DNA of 64,000 nt. It comes from Monoplex corrugatus (lineage: Eukaryota > Mollusca > Gastropoda > Littorinimorpha > Ranellidae). Location: assembly GCA_030674185.1 (NCBI GenBank), contig CM060312.1:2839393-2903392 (forward strand), in the 5' to 3' direction. Below the pieces are notes generated by a model. It made no database searches and was not told where the DNA came from. It saw nothing but the letters and a program-made list of their open reading frames with translations. The position numbers and the translations under genes are program-made. Every line of letters begins with the position of its first letter. The first letter of the stretch is position 1. Positions 26,101 to 34,790 of this stretch are shown here, piece after piece.

Positions 26101-29100
26101 ATGAATGTGTGTTATGTCCAACATGAAGTGACAGCATGAACTGTGTGTTATATGTAACATGAAGTGACAACATGAACTGTGTGTTATGTGTAACATGAAG
26201 TGACAGCATGAACTGTGTGTTATGTGTAACATGAAGTGACAGCATGAACTGTGTGTTATGTGTAACATGAAGTGACAACATGAACTGTGTGTTATGTGTA
26301 ACATGAAGTGACAGCATGAACTGTGTTATGTCCAACATGAAGTGACAGCATGAACTGTGTGTTATGTGTAACATGAAGTGACAACATGAACTGTGTGTTA
26401 TGTGTAACATGAAGTGACAGCATGAACTGTGTGTTATGTGTAACATGAAGTGACAGCATGAACTGTGTGTTATATGTAACATGAAGTGACAGCATGAACT
26501 ATGTGTCATATGTAACATGAAGTGACAGCATGAACTGTGTGTTATGTGTAACATGAAGTGACAACATGAACTGTGTGTTACATGTAACATGAAGTGACAG
26601 CATGAACTGTGTGTTACGTGTAACATGAAGTGACAAGCATGAACTGTGTGTTACATGTAACATGAAGTGACAGATAGGCCGCTATGTCCACAACCAGCAC
26701 ACGCAGGGTGTACAGAGAAAGTTGTTTGAACTGTGTGTTACATGTAACATGAAGTGACAGCATGAACTGTGTGTTAACATGTAACATGAAGTGACAGCAT
26801 GAACTGTGTGTTACATGTAATATGAAGTGACAGCATGAACTGTGCGTTACATGTAACATGAAGTGACAGCATGAACTGTGTGTTACATGTAACATGAAGT
26901 GACAGCATGAACTGTGTGTTACATGTAACATGAAGTGACAGATAGTCGTGCTATGTCCACAGCCAGTACACGCAGGGTGTACGAGAGAAAGTTGTTTGAA
27001 CTGGAGACAGGCCAGCAGGCAGCCCCCTCCTCCAAATATGAACCTGTCGACGACGAGGAAGATGAGGAAGACGAAGAAAGTGAGTATACGCAGTGGTGAG
27101 TCAGTATTGATGATGGTGATAGTGATGATGGTAATGATGGTGATAATGATGTTGATTATAACGGTAGTAATGATGATCAGGCTGGAGATTTTTCCGCCTG
27201 TAGGAGGAACTCTGGCTTTGAAAAAGCCCTGGAGGTCCTTGTGAGATGTGTGCAAATCTGGGGAGAAAATAGTTGGAAGGAGGGCTCGTCCCATAATCCT
27301 AGCAGATGAAGTGTAATTTGGCTGCATGATAATTTCTGCAGGGTGCCATACATTGCATGATACCTTTCCATGTGCTTTCTACCTGTGGTCATCAAGGTGT
27401 GCATTACAGCAAGTCCAAAGAGTGCGGGGGAGGAGGAGGGGGGAGAGATCCATATTTCTGTAGTGCATTCAAACTAACTTTCTCGGCAGGTATCTCTGTC
27501 TGTCACATTCTTTAACACCCATCCCCAAAACAAACAAACAAACAAGCAATAGAGACATCAGAAGGTAGAGATTTTGAGAGTGGCGATGTCCTCAAGACAG
27601 ATTTTTGTATGTTATTGGGTGAAAATGTCAGACATGAGCTTTGAACTATTTGTATTTGAACAGACAAACTGGTGATAAGCAGTTATTGGAATAGTCAAAA
27701 TGGATGTAGTAAATGGAACAAGAAAACCAAAGTGGCATCGTGCTTACACAGTGAAAGTGTGCTTTTCTTTTCCCTTCAGATACCAACAGTATTTTGGACT
27801 GACAGTGTGCTTAACCCTTTCCTTTCCCACACTATCTGCCATCGCAGAAGCTTGACTCTTTCTCTCCCCCACCTTGTCCATCCCTACAAAAACTTAACCC
27901 TTTCATTTCCTCTCTGTGAGAGGGTGAGGTAGTCAAAGGTAAAGTTTTTGCTTGACTGTCATATCTGATAATCAGAAGCTGGTAGGTAGAGTGAGGCAGT
28001 CAAAGGGTTAAGTCTTAAGTCTAGGTAGAGTGAGGCAGTCAAAGGGTTAAGTCCACTGGAGCTGTCTATAAAATAGAAGAAAATGGAAATGGTTCTTTGT
28101 AAAGTGGCTTTTCATACCTTGAATGACTGTCTTGTTCATATTTGAAAAGATTTGATTCCAACAGCAATGTCTATATGTGTGTGACCAGGTGCTGACGAAG
28201 AAGTGGTCCTCCAGTCTCTTCCCAGGTGAGTTCACTTCCTTCATGTGTCTGTGAGTCAGTTTACGTGTGTGAGTCGGTTCTCATGTCTGAGTCGGTTCTC
28301 ATGTCTGTTAGTCGGTTCTCATGTCTGTGAGTCGGTTCTCATGTCTGTGAGTCAGTTTACGTGTGTGAGTCGGTTCTCATGTCTGTGAGTCGGTTCTCAT
28401 GTCTGTGAGTCAGTTTACTGTGTGAGTCGGTTCTCATATCTGTGAGTCGGTTCACATGTCTGAGTCAGTTTACGTGTCTGCGAGTCGGTTCTCATGTCTG
28501 TGAGTCAGTTTACGTGTGTGAGTCGGTTCTCATGTCTGTGAGTCGGTTCACATGTCTGAGTCAGTTTACGTGTGTGAGTCGGTTCTCATGTCTGTGAGTC
28601 AGTTTACGTGTGTGAGTCGGTTCTCATGTCTGAGTCGGGTTCCTCATGTCTGTGAGTCGGTTTCTTCATGTCTGTGAGTCAGTTTTACGTGTGTGAGTCG
28701 GTTCTCATGTCTGTGAGTCAGTTTACGTGTGTGAGTCGGTTCTCATGTCTGTGAGTCGTCTTCTCATTGTCTGTGAGTCAGTTTACATGTGTGAGTCGGT
28801 TCTCATGTCTGTGAGTCGGGAATTCACATGTCTGAGTCAGTTTACGTGTTGTGAGTCGGTTCTCATGTCTGTGAGTCAGTTTACGTGTGTGAGTCGGTTC
28901 TCATGTCTGTGAGTCGGTTCACATGTCTGAGTCAGTTTACGTGTCTGCGAGTCGGTTCTCATGTCTGTGAGTCAGTTTACATGTGCGAGTGAGTTCACAT
29001 GGCTGTGAGTCAGTTCACATGGTAATAACGATAATAATAATTATGGTAATAATAATAATAATGATAATAATAATGACAGTATTTATATGGTGCCAAATCC

Positions 29101-32100
29101 TGACAGTTCAATTCAAAGCGCACTCATGCACCAGACATACGCATGCAATCAAGGAAGACTACCTTACTGTATACAAAAAAAAAAAAAAGACAAACTGAAG
29201 AAAGAGGTAGATGTAGAATTCATTATCATGAAAAGAGGTGGGTATTTACATCAGATTTAAAAGCAGAAAGGGCAGGTGTTGGGCAAAGGGAGAGTGGAAA
29301 TTTATTCCAAGCTGATGGTCCTGAGACAGCAGAAGAATGATGGCCAGCAGTCGATAGTTTACATCTGGAAACATGACGGGAAAGAGCATCTGAAACTGTT
29401 GCTAGGTGCAAGTTAGCATATAAATATTGATGTTGTTGCTAGGTGCAAGTTAGCATATAAATATTGCTGTTGTTGCTAAGTGCAAGTTAGCATATAAATA
29501 TTGATGTTGTTGCTAGGTGTAAGTTAGCATATAAATATTGATGTTGTTGCTAGGTGCAAGTTAGCATATAAATATTGATGTTGCTAGGTGCAAGTTAGCA
29601 TATAAATATTGATGTTGTTGCTAGGTGCAAGTTAGCATATAAATATTGATGTTGTTGCTAGGTGCAAGTTAGCATATAAATATTGATGTTGTTGCTAGGT
29701 GCAAGTTAGCATATAAATATTGATGTTGTTGCTAGGTGCAAGTTAGCATATAAATATTGATGTTGTTGCTAGGTGCAAGTTAGCATATAAATATTGATGT
29801 TGTTGCTAGGTGCAAGTTAGCATATAAATATTGATGTTGTTGCAGAGATATGATGGAGTTGACTGGTGAATAGATTCATAACACAAGGTCTCACCTGTCT
29901 CACCTGTCGGCGTCACCGGGAACAGTGTTGGCCGCTGCACATGATGTCCTCACAAGTTGCCTCCAGCACTCTCGATCTTGGCTAAGTCTGACCACCTCCT
30001 GGAGTTTCTTGCCACTGATGTTTGTGATGTTTCTAGCAAGTGATGCAGGTGGCCGTCCTCTGTTTCTCTTTCCTTCCACTTTACCTTGGAGGACAGTGGA
30101 CATCAAGTCTGTTCTCTCATTACGGATTGCGTGTCCAACATATTTCAGTTTCCTCCGTTGTATGAGTACTAGGAGCTTGCGTGTAGTACCCAACTCATTC
30201 AGTATCTTTCATTTGAGCGCCTATCCGTCCATTTGACCCTCAGCAGTCTTCGGTAAAACCACAGCTCTGCTGCTTCCACTCGTCTTTCATCCTCTTTCTT
30301 CATTGTCCATGCCTCGCAGCCGTATAACATCACTGGCCAGACAAGACATTTTAAGAGTTTTATCTTAAGGTCTGCTGTTATGCTGTGGTCTTTCCAAATA
30401 TTGTTCAATTGAACCATACTGTTCTTGGCCATTCCAATTCTCATCTTTATGTCTTTTGAGCATGTTCCATCGTGTGTCTTGACTGAACCTAAATATCTAA
30501 AGTCCTTGACATTTTCTAGAGGGACTTGGTTTAGCATGATCTGGTCCTGTCTAGTGTTATATTTGCCTGCAACATGCATAACCTTTGTCTTCTTTGAATT
30601 TAAGTCCAGCCCAGCTGCCTTTCCAACCCGGTCTACCCTGTACAGGATCCTCCTAGAGCCTGTAATGTTGTCTGCCAGTAATCCTGTGTCATCTGCGTAG
30701 CGTAAATTTGACAGGTTTCTACCACCAATATTTACTCCCATGTCTTCTATGTCTGCTTCTCTCATGATATGTTCAGTGTATATGCTGAAGAGATGTGGAG
30801 ACAGGATGCAACCTTGCCTTACCCCTTTAGTGATGTTAAAAAATTTGCAGTTTTGATTATTCCATCTGATTGTTGCTTTTTGATCATTATATAATGAAGC
30901 TATGAGGGAAACCAGATGTCTTGGAAAACCCATTTTGATCATGAAGTGGAAAAGACTTTGGTGAATCACGCTATCAAACGCTTTGCTGTAGTCAATGAAA
31001 ACGATGAACATCTCTTGGTCTGTGTTTCTAATCTTTTCTATCAATATCTGGAGTACAAACAGCATATCTATTGTTCCCCTGTTTTTCCTATAACCTGCCT
31101 GACAGTCGGATAGCTCTTCCTCTACTTTTGGCTTTAACCTGTTTAAAATTATTATCAGCAGTATTTTACTGGCATGACTGATCAGTGCAATTGTTCTATA
31201 ATTGTTGCAGTCTTTGACATTTCCACTCTTATGTAACATGACAAATTCTTGGAGCTTCCAGTCTGTAGGCCATTGACAAGTCTTCCATATCTTGCAGCAT
31301 AAGTGATGCATTACTTTGAGTCCACCATCACCTGAGTGTTTCAACAACTCTCCAGGAATATTGTCAAGACCAGGAGACTTTCTGCATTTTAGATCTTTAA
31401 TGGCAGATTCAACTTCGCTGAGCAGAGGTTCAGGTTCCGTATCTCCAGGGGTCAATTCCAAATTTGGCTCTAAATTATTTTCATGGCTGTCAGGCTTGCC
31501 AAAAAGTGATGTGCCATATTCGTTCCACCTATCCAAGACATCATCTGGTTCAGTCACAAGGTATCCAGGTTATATTCATTTCTTTTTGAGACAGGCAACC
31601 CGTGAAAAAAGCGAAGGGGAGGGCTGACATGATCGAACTTTTCTTTCAGAGGGCAAGATGAGCAGCTGTGTTTTGTCTGCATTGCAGACAAGAGGAGAGA
31701 AGAAGTTGGTTGTCCAGAAAGGACATTACAATAATCAAAATGAGAGATGTCACAAGCTTAGGTGCAGCCTCAGTTGAAAGGTATCTTTGAATGTAACCAA
31801 TGCACTGAGTGGAAAAATAATATATATTGACTTTTGTGATGTAACGTCTGTTGGTGATGATTTATGGCAGACAGAGAATGACCAGAAGTGTGACGACAGA
31901 GGTGAGGAGAACTCCACCACGGACACCTGTCACTCACAGAATGGCCGATTCTTCAACCACTACCACAAAGTCACAGGCAGCACAGCGACACAGGTGAGAG
32001 ATGTCCCCACTTCATGGGCATAAAACCTTTCTCCTTCTGGTGAGAGATTTCCCCACTATATTGACATAAAACTTTTCTCCTTCTGGTGAGAGATTTCCCC

Positions 32101-34271
32101 ACTATATTGACATAAAACATTTCTCCTTCTGGTGAGAGATTTCCCCACTATATTGACATAAAACTTTTCTCCTTCTGGTGAGAGATTTCCCCACTATATT
32201 GACATAAAACTTTTCTCCTTCTGGTGAGAGATTTCCCCACTATATTGACATAAAACTTTTCTCCTTCTGGTGAGAGATTTCCCCACTATATTGACATAAA
32301 ACGTTTCTCCTTCTGGTGAGAGATTTCCCTGCTATATTGACATAAAACCTTTCTCCTTCTGGTGAGAGATTTCCCCACTATATTGACATAAAACTTTTCT
32401 CCTTCTGGTGAGAGATTTCCCCACTATATTGACATAAAACTTTTCTCCTTCTGGTGAGAGATTTCCCTGCTATATTGACATAAAACCTTTCCTTCTGGTG
32501 AGAGATTTCCCCACTATATTGACATAAAACTTTTCTCCTTCTGGTGAGAGATTTCCCCACTATATTGACATAAAACCTTTCTCCTTCTGGTGAGAGATTT
32601 CCCTGCTATATTGACATAAAACTTTTCTCCTTCTGGTGAGAGATTTCCCCACTATATTGACATAAAACTTTTCTCCTTCTGGTGAGAGATTTCCCTGCTA
32701 TATTGACATAAAACTTTTCTCCTTCTGGTGAGAGATTTCCCTGCTATATTGACATAAAACCTTTCTCCTTCTGGTGAGAGATTTCCCCGCTATATTGACA
32801 TAAAACTTTTCTCCCTCTGGTGAGAGATTTCCCCACTATATTGACATAAAACTTCTCCCTCTGGTGAGAGATTTCCCCGCTATATTGACATAAAACTTTT
32901 CTCCCTCTGGTGAGAGATTTCCCCGCTATATTGACATAAAACTTTTCTCCCTCTGGTGAGAGATTTCCCCGCTATATTGACATAAAACTTTTCTCCTTCT
33001 GGTGAGAGATTTCCCCGCTATATTGACATAAAACTTCTCCCTGTGATGAGAGATTTCCCCGCTATATTGACATAAAACGTCTCCCTGTGATGAGAGATTT
33101 CCCCGCTATATTGACATAAAACTTCTTCTGGTGAGAGATTTCCCTGCTATATTGACATAAAACTTCTCCCTCTGGTGAGAGATTTCCCTGCTGTATTGAC
33201 ATAAAACCTTTCTCCCTCTGGTGAGAGATTTCCCCGCTGTATTGACATAAAAACCTTTCTCCCTCTGGTGAGAGATTTCCCTGCTGTATTGACATAAAAA
33301 CCTTTCTCCCTCTGCTGAGAGATTTTCCCACTTCATGGACATAAAACTTTTCACCCTCAGGTGAGAGATTTTCCCACTTATAGGCATAAAACTTTCTCCC
33401 TCTGGTGCGAGATTTTCCCACTTCATGGGCATAAAACATCACCCTCAGGTGAGAGGTTTTCCCACTTATGGGCATAAAACCTTTCTCCCTCTGGTGAGGT
33501 TTTCCCACTTACGGCATAAAACCTTTCACTCTCTGACTGACTGCCTTTCTGAATGCAGGTCAGGTTTCCCTCTCCCTCCCTCCCTCCCCATACCTGTAAA
33601 TGTCCATGCCCAGCTTGTTTCAAAAAGTTTATGGCTGCTTCCCCCCCCCCCCCCCCCCCCTCTTTAAAAGTTTGTAGTTTTTGTTTTTGTTTTGTTTGTT
33701 CCTAACAATGATTTGTCAGATGTGCTTTGCATAGCATTTGGCCCTGACTGCGCGGGTGTTGTGTTACTGCACAGTCTGCGTACTCTGTCTGCTGTGGGTG
33801 TGTTGCTGGCAGTTTTTGTGGTTTTGTAAGCATCCAAACTTTGAAATGGTATACCAGGTCTTAAACACATATTCCAGTTTTGATGTTGCGGGATTGAACA
33901 TAGGACATGAGACCTTGAGTCCACAACTGTGTCAAAAGAGCCAGGTCAAAAGAGCCAGCTGGTTTTTGGGGTAAGAAGAAAAGATTATTACTGTTGGTGT
34001 TTCTGTATGCTTGTGTATGCAACATTATTGTGTGCTTGTATTTACTTCACTGTAGTAAGTTGTCATTTGATGTATGTTGTGTACGTCTGTTTATTTGTAA
34101 TATTAAGTATTGTGTGAAATGGATGTTTTCAGCTCCCCTCCAGCCTCTAAAGGTGGTTTGCCGGCCTGGGTCAAGCTGCTGGCCATTCTGATTGTGGCCA
34201 CCATCGTGTTTCTTGTCATCAAAAACCTGGAATCAGATCCTGCCGCTGACATACCTAATATTCACGCCTGA
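17728..34271 (+). CDS. LEM-domain inner nuclear membrane protein (LAP2/emerin-like), five coding exons
   Basis: Joined exons 17728-17830, 26963-27079, 28189-28225, 31871-31993 and 34133-34271 give 519 coding bases, 172 residues plus stop. All four junctions are GT-AG and every phase matches. Residues about 1-50 form a LEM domain, a helix-turn-helix fold that binds BAF (barrier-to-autointegration factor) on chromatin. [13 protein letters not shown] and [15 protein letters not shown] are the diagnostic parts. An acidic stretch follows ([11 protein letters not shown]), then a short Ser/Thr/Arg-rich linker, then one hydrophobic segment near the C terminus ([18 protein letters not shown]), with a short tail. 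This is the layout of LAP2-beta, emerin and LEMD1: nucleoplasmic N terminus and tail-anchored in the inner nuclear membrane. At 172 residues it is shorter than emerin. The tail resembles LAP2-beta most, but orthology cannot be fixed by eye. Introns 1-4 are filled with minisatellites. Confidence 0.87.
18411..21270. repeat. 2.9-kb minisatellite, ~76-bp unit, grown from a SINE-A
   Basis: About 38 copies of a unit containing GCAGACAGTATGTTGCTAAC and GCTGGGTGTTTTACTCATAG, lying in LEM intron 1. Part of the unit is clearly similar to the 3' half of SINE-A read in reverse (compare 47385-47455: GCAGACAGTATGTTGCTGCA, then GCTGAGTGTTTCCAC). The sequence leaving the array on the right (21271-21335) continues the same SINE (GGATCTTAACC, the reverse of its GTTAAAGATCC box). 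Units of 74 and 76 bp alternate, and a block of about 681 bp is duplicated within the array. Confidence 0.93.
21271..21710 (-). mobile_element. SINE-A copy (minus), interrupted
   Basis: The tRNA-like head lies at about 21710-21640 on the minus strand (box-A-like AGTAAAGAGGGCACAA, then a CAGACTTTCAATCAGAAGG anticodon-arm region). The body follows with AGGTGAAGATTTTTCTCATC and CATCAACATGTGTGCAGGCC. The 3' part, with the GATCC box, resumes at 21335-21271 after about 190 bp of the 75-bp dispersed repeat (21343-21510). The 76-bp array continues from its 3' end. Confidence 0.72.
21343..21510 (+). repeat. Dispersed ~75-bp repeat, cluster 3
   Basis: Three partial units with GCAGGAAGCTGGTGGACAGG, GAGGGAGTCAAAGGGTTAAA and TTTTTGCTT. 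The cluster sits inside a SINE-A, so it moved in, or expanded, after the SINE was in place. Confidence 0.7.
21746..21860. repeat. (CAT)n / (CAC)n microsatellite
   Basis: Imperfect CAT trinucleotide run with a CCACCA patch in the middle. Confidence 0.92.
21861..22504. other. Intron 1 sequence without recognised elements
   Basis: About 640 bp in LEM intron 1. Bases 22330-22500 show a weak, decayed repetition of GTGAGTGTGAGC and GAATATGAGC. The rest looks unique and non-coding. It may include further decayed LINE sequence upstream of the recognisable CR1/L2-like piece, but I cannot show it. Confidence 0.35.
22505..23268 (+). pseudogene. CR1/L2-like LINE 3' end, copy 1
   Basis: A 5'-truncated copy that encodes only the end of a CR1/L2-type reverse transcriptase [59 protein letters not shown] and [11 protein letters not shown] before a stop at 22995-22997. 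The 3' UTR contains a GT/GCGT run (23133-23190) and ends GCGCTATATAAAT followed by a TTTA microsatellite tail, as usual for this group. Unusually, the reading frame is still open across the 170 visible codons, which suggests a relatively recent insertion. It lies in LEM intron 1, in the sense orientation. Confidence 0.88.
23270..23937. repeat. Minisatellite, 36-41-bp unit
   Basis: About 17 copies of a unit containing AGTTTGTAGTGCCTAATATG and AAGTGACAACATGAAAT, starting directly after the LINE TTTA tail. It shares the ATGAAGTGACAACATGAA core with the following array, so the two probably derive from one ancestor. Confidence 0.93.
24030..26937. repeat. 2.9-kb minisatellite, 34-36-bp unit, abutting LEM exon 2
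   Basis: Roughly 80 copies of a unit containing GTGTAACATGAAGTGACAGC and ATGAACTGTGTGTTAT. Two length classes (34 and 36 bp) differ by one GT. The array ends about 25 bases before the acceptor of LEM exon 2 and contains a partial copy of that exon at 26671-26733. The open frames read on the minus strand are artefacts. Confidence 0.95.
26671..26733 (+). pseudogene. Broken duplicate of the 5' part of LEM exon 2
   Basis: This segment matches 26939-27002 (end of intron 1 plus the first 40 bases of exon 2) closely, 268 bp upstream of it. In the duplicate the acceptor AG is AA (CCACAACCAG against CCACAGCCAG), and one base is missing in the coding part (GTACAGAG against GTACGAGAG), so it can neither be spliced at that site nor read in frame. 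It passes back into the minisatellite at GAACTG, a hexamer shared by exon 2 and the array unit, which points to a crossover at that hexamer. Confidence 0.88.
26963..27079 (+). CDS. LEM gene coding exon 2
   Basis: Completes the LEM domain ([19 protein letters not shown]) and encodes the acidic stretch. Acceptor TGTCCACAG at 26954-26962, donor GTGAGTATA from 27080. The exon begins with the last two bases of a proline codon and ends with the first base of a serine codon, matching exons 1 and 3. Confidence 0.9.
27080..28188 (+). other. LEM intron 2
   Basis: About 1.1 kb. It starts with a second GTGAGT 17 bases into the intron and a GAT/GGT-rich imperfect run (27105-27180). It holds a short AAAC run (27531-27545) and a further cluster of the 75-bp dispersed repeat (27905-28050: GAGGCAGTCAAAGGGTTAAG twice). 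No other coding exon is evident. Confidence 0.55.
27905..28050 (+). repeat. Dispersed ~75-bp repeat, cluster 4
   Basis: Two to three diverged units (AGAAGCTGGTAGGTAGAGTG and GAGGCAGTCAAAGGGTTAAG). The flanks at 27810 and 27895 carry TTAACCCTTTC, the reverse complement of the unit's core, hinting at an inverted arrangement. Confidence 0.6.
28189..28225 (+). CDS. LEM gene coding exon 3 (37-bp micro-exon)
   Basis: Encodes [12 protein letters not shown] in the linker between the acidic stretch and the basic region. Acceptor GTGACCAG, donor CCCAG/GTGAGTTC. Although tiny, its phases (two bases in, two bases out) are the only ones that join exon 2 to exon 4 in frame. Skipping it would shift the frame. 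Confidence 0.75.
28226..29020 (+). repeat. Donor-anchored minisatellite, 18/20-bp units
   Basis: About 40 units of two types, GTGAGTCGGTTCTCATGTCT (20 bp) and GTGAGTCAGTTTACGTGT (18 bp), interspersed. The first unit starts at base +1 of intron 3 and is itself the exon 3 donor (GTGAGTTCACTTCCTTCATG). Almost every unit therefore repeats a GTGAGT donor hexamer. Confidence 0.93.
29060..29394 (-). pseudogene. CR1/L2-like LINE copy 2, 3' portion
   Basis: Minus-strand remnant of a CR1/L2-type ORF end ([34 protein letters not shown] and [14 protein letters not shown]), followed on the minus strand by a 3' UTR and an ATT-rich tail (29030-29090). It is the downstream part of the same element as 31563-31790, separated from it by the 37-bp minisatellite and the nested LINE-Y. 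Confidence 0.82.
29395..29845. repeat. Minisatellite, ~37-bp unit, grown from LINE coding sequence
   Basis: About 12 copies of a unit containing GTTGTTGCTAGGTGCAAGTT and AGCATATAAATATTGAT. Read on the minus strand it lies between two parts of a CR1/L2-like ORF at the place where relatives encode the YLxxLLxIYxP segment, so the unit is LINE coding sequence that went tandem. Confidence 0.9.
29890..31554 (-). pseudogene. LINE-Y copy 1: reverse transcriptase, nested
   Basis: A 5'-truncated non-LTR retrotransposon with a largely intact RT. On the minus strand one frame runs about 450 codons, with [14 protein letters not shown] motif A IDYSKAFD (about 30980-31005), [14 protein letters not shown] and the catalytic [12 protein letters not shown] (about 30680-30712), then [11 protein letters not shown] and [16 protein letters not shown]. 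One missing base between 30205 and 30206 shifts the frame relative to copy 2 (60984-61333), after which the C-terminal tail continues ([30 protein letters not shown]). An 8-bp target duplication, CACAAGGT, lies at 29882-29889 and 31555-31562. It sits in LEM intron 3, antisense to the gene. Confidence 0.92.
31563..31790 (-). pseudogene. CR1/L2-like LINE copy 2, upstream portion
   Basis: Read on the minus strand it shows a decayed [13 protein letters not shown] region (the usual SRLDYCN motif), a diverged arginine/asparagine-rich NxAA region, and [14 protein letters not shown] running straight into the target duplication of LINE-Y. The frame continues on the other side of the insertion with [13 protein letters not shown], which shows that the two pieces were one ORF. 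Confidence 0.82.
31871..31993 (+). CDS. LEM gene coding exon 4
   Basis: Encodes 40 full codons of a basic, Ser/Thr-rich linker ([20 protein letters not shown] and [16 protein letters not shown]), the kind of disordered, phosphorylatable region found between the LEM domain and the membrane anchor in this family. Acceptor TTTATGGCAG, donor ACACAG/GTGAGA. Enters with one base and leaves with two, matching exons 3 and 5. Confidence 0.85.
31994..33540 (+). repeat. Donor-anchored minisatellite, 46-bp unit
   Basis: About 33 copies of a unit containing GTGAGAGATTTCCCCACTAT and TTGACATAAAACTTTTCTCC. The first unit begins at base +1 of intron 4 and contains the real donor, so every unit carries CTG/GTGAGA, a fair donor-like string. 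The right-hand units are more diverged (CACTTCATGGGCATAAAAC), as is the very first unit, consistent with older edges and a younger homogenised centre. Confidence 0.95.
33541..34132 (+). other. Rest of LEM intron 4
   Basis: Contains a poly-C run of about 20 bp at 33641-33660 and a short stretch (33725-33815) resembling the reversed 3' part of SINE-A (GTTACTGCACAGTCTGCGTA). Otherwise it is AT-rich and ends in the exon 5 acceptor GATGTTTTCAG. Confidence 0.5.
34133..34271 (+). CDS. LEM gene coding exon 5 (membrane anchor and stop)
   Basis: Encodes 45 residues and TGA at 34269-34271. The segment [18 protein letters not shown] is an 18-residue hydrophobic span preceded by SKGGLPA and followed by the short tail [16 protein letters not shown]. 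Its position and the flanking W-V-K match the LAP2-beta C terminus. It would insert post-translationally as a tail-anchored segment, with only the short tail in the perinuclear space. Confidence 0.9.
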
Positions 34272-34424
34272 CGGCCAGGTGTGATGTTCCATTTGTAACT
34301 TATTGCATCATACAACCCGGCGTCATACAGTGCAAGAATTTTATTTCATGAAATGAAACTGTTTGATTTCAGTGATTCATGTCGTATTGATCAAATGCAA
34401 AATTTTGTTGTCTTCATCTTGTGT

Positions 34425-34790
34425 CTTCATGTAGAACAGTGTGATTTAGTGATCAGCTCATGTCATGATTTCTGTGTCTTCATGTAGAACAGTGTGATTT
34501 AGTGATCAGCTCATGTCATGATTTCTGTGTCTTCATGTAGAACAGTGTGATTTAGTGATCAGCTCATGTCATGATTTCTGTCTTCATGTAGAACAGTGTG
34601 ATTTAGTGACTAGCTCATGTCATGATTTCTGTGTCTTCATGTAGAACAGTGTGATTTAGTGATCAGCTCATGTCATGATTTCTGTGTCTTCATGTAGAAC
34701 AGTGTGATTTAGTGATCAGCTCATGTCATGATTTCTGTGTCTTCATGTAGAACAGTGTGATTTAGTGACCAGCTCATGTCATGATTTCTG
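34425..34790. repeat. Minisatellite, 53-bp unit (7 copies)
   Basis: Near-identical copies of a unit containing GATTTAGTGATCAGCTCATG and TCTTCATGTAGAACAGTGT, 150 bases after the LEM stop codon. Confidence 0.95.

Noticed and set aside
24046..27327. Minus-strand frames with repeated [12 protein letters not shown] motifs
   Set aside because: Artefact of the 34-36-bp array. The 237-codon frame only joins array sequence to intron 2.
29900..30193. Separate 97-codon gene on the minus strand
   Set aside because: It is the C-terminal part of LINE-Y copy 1, cut off from the rest by a 1-nt loss.
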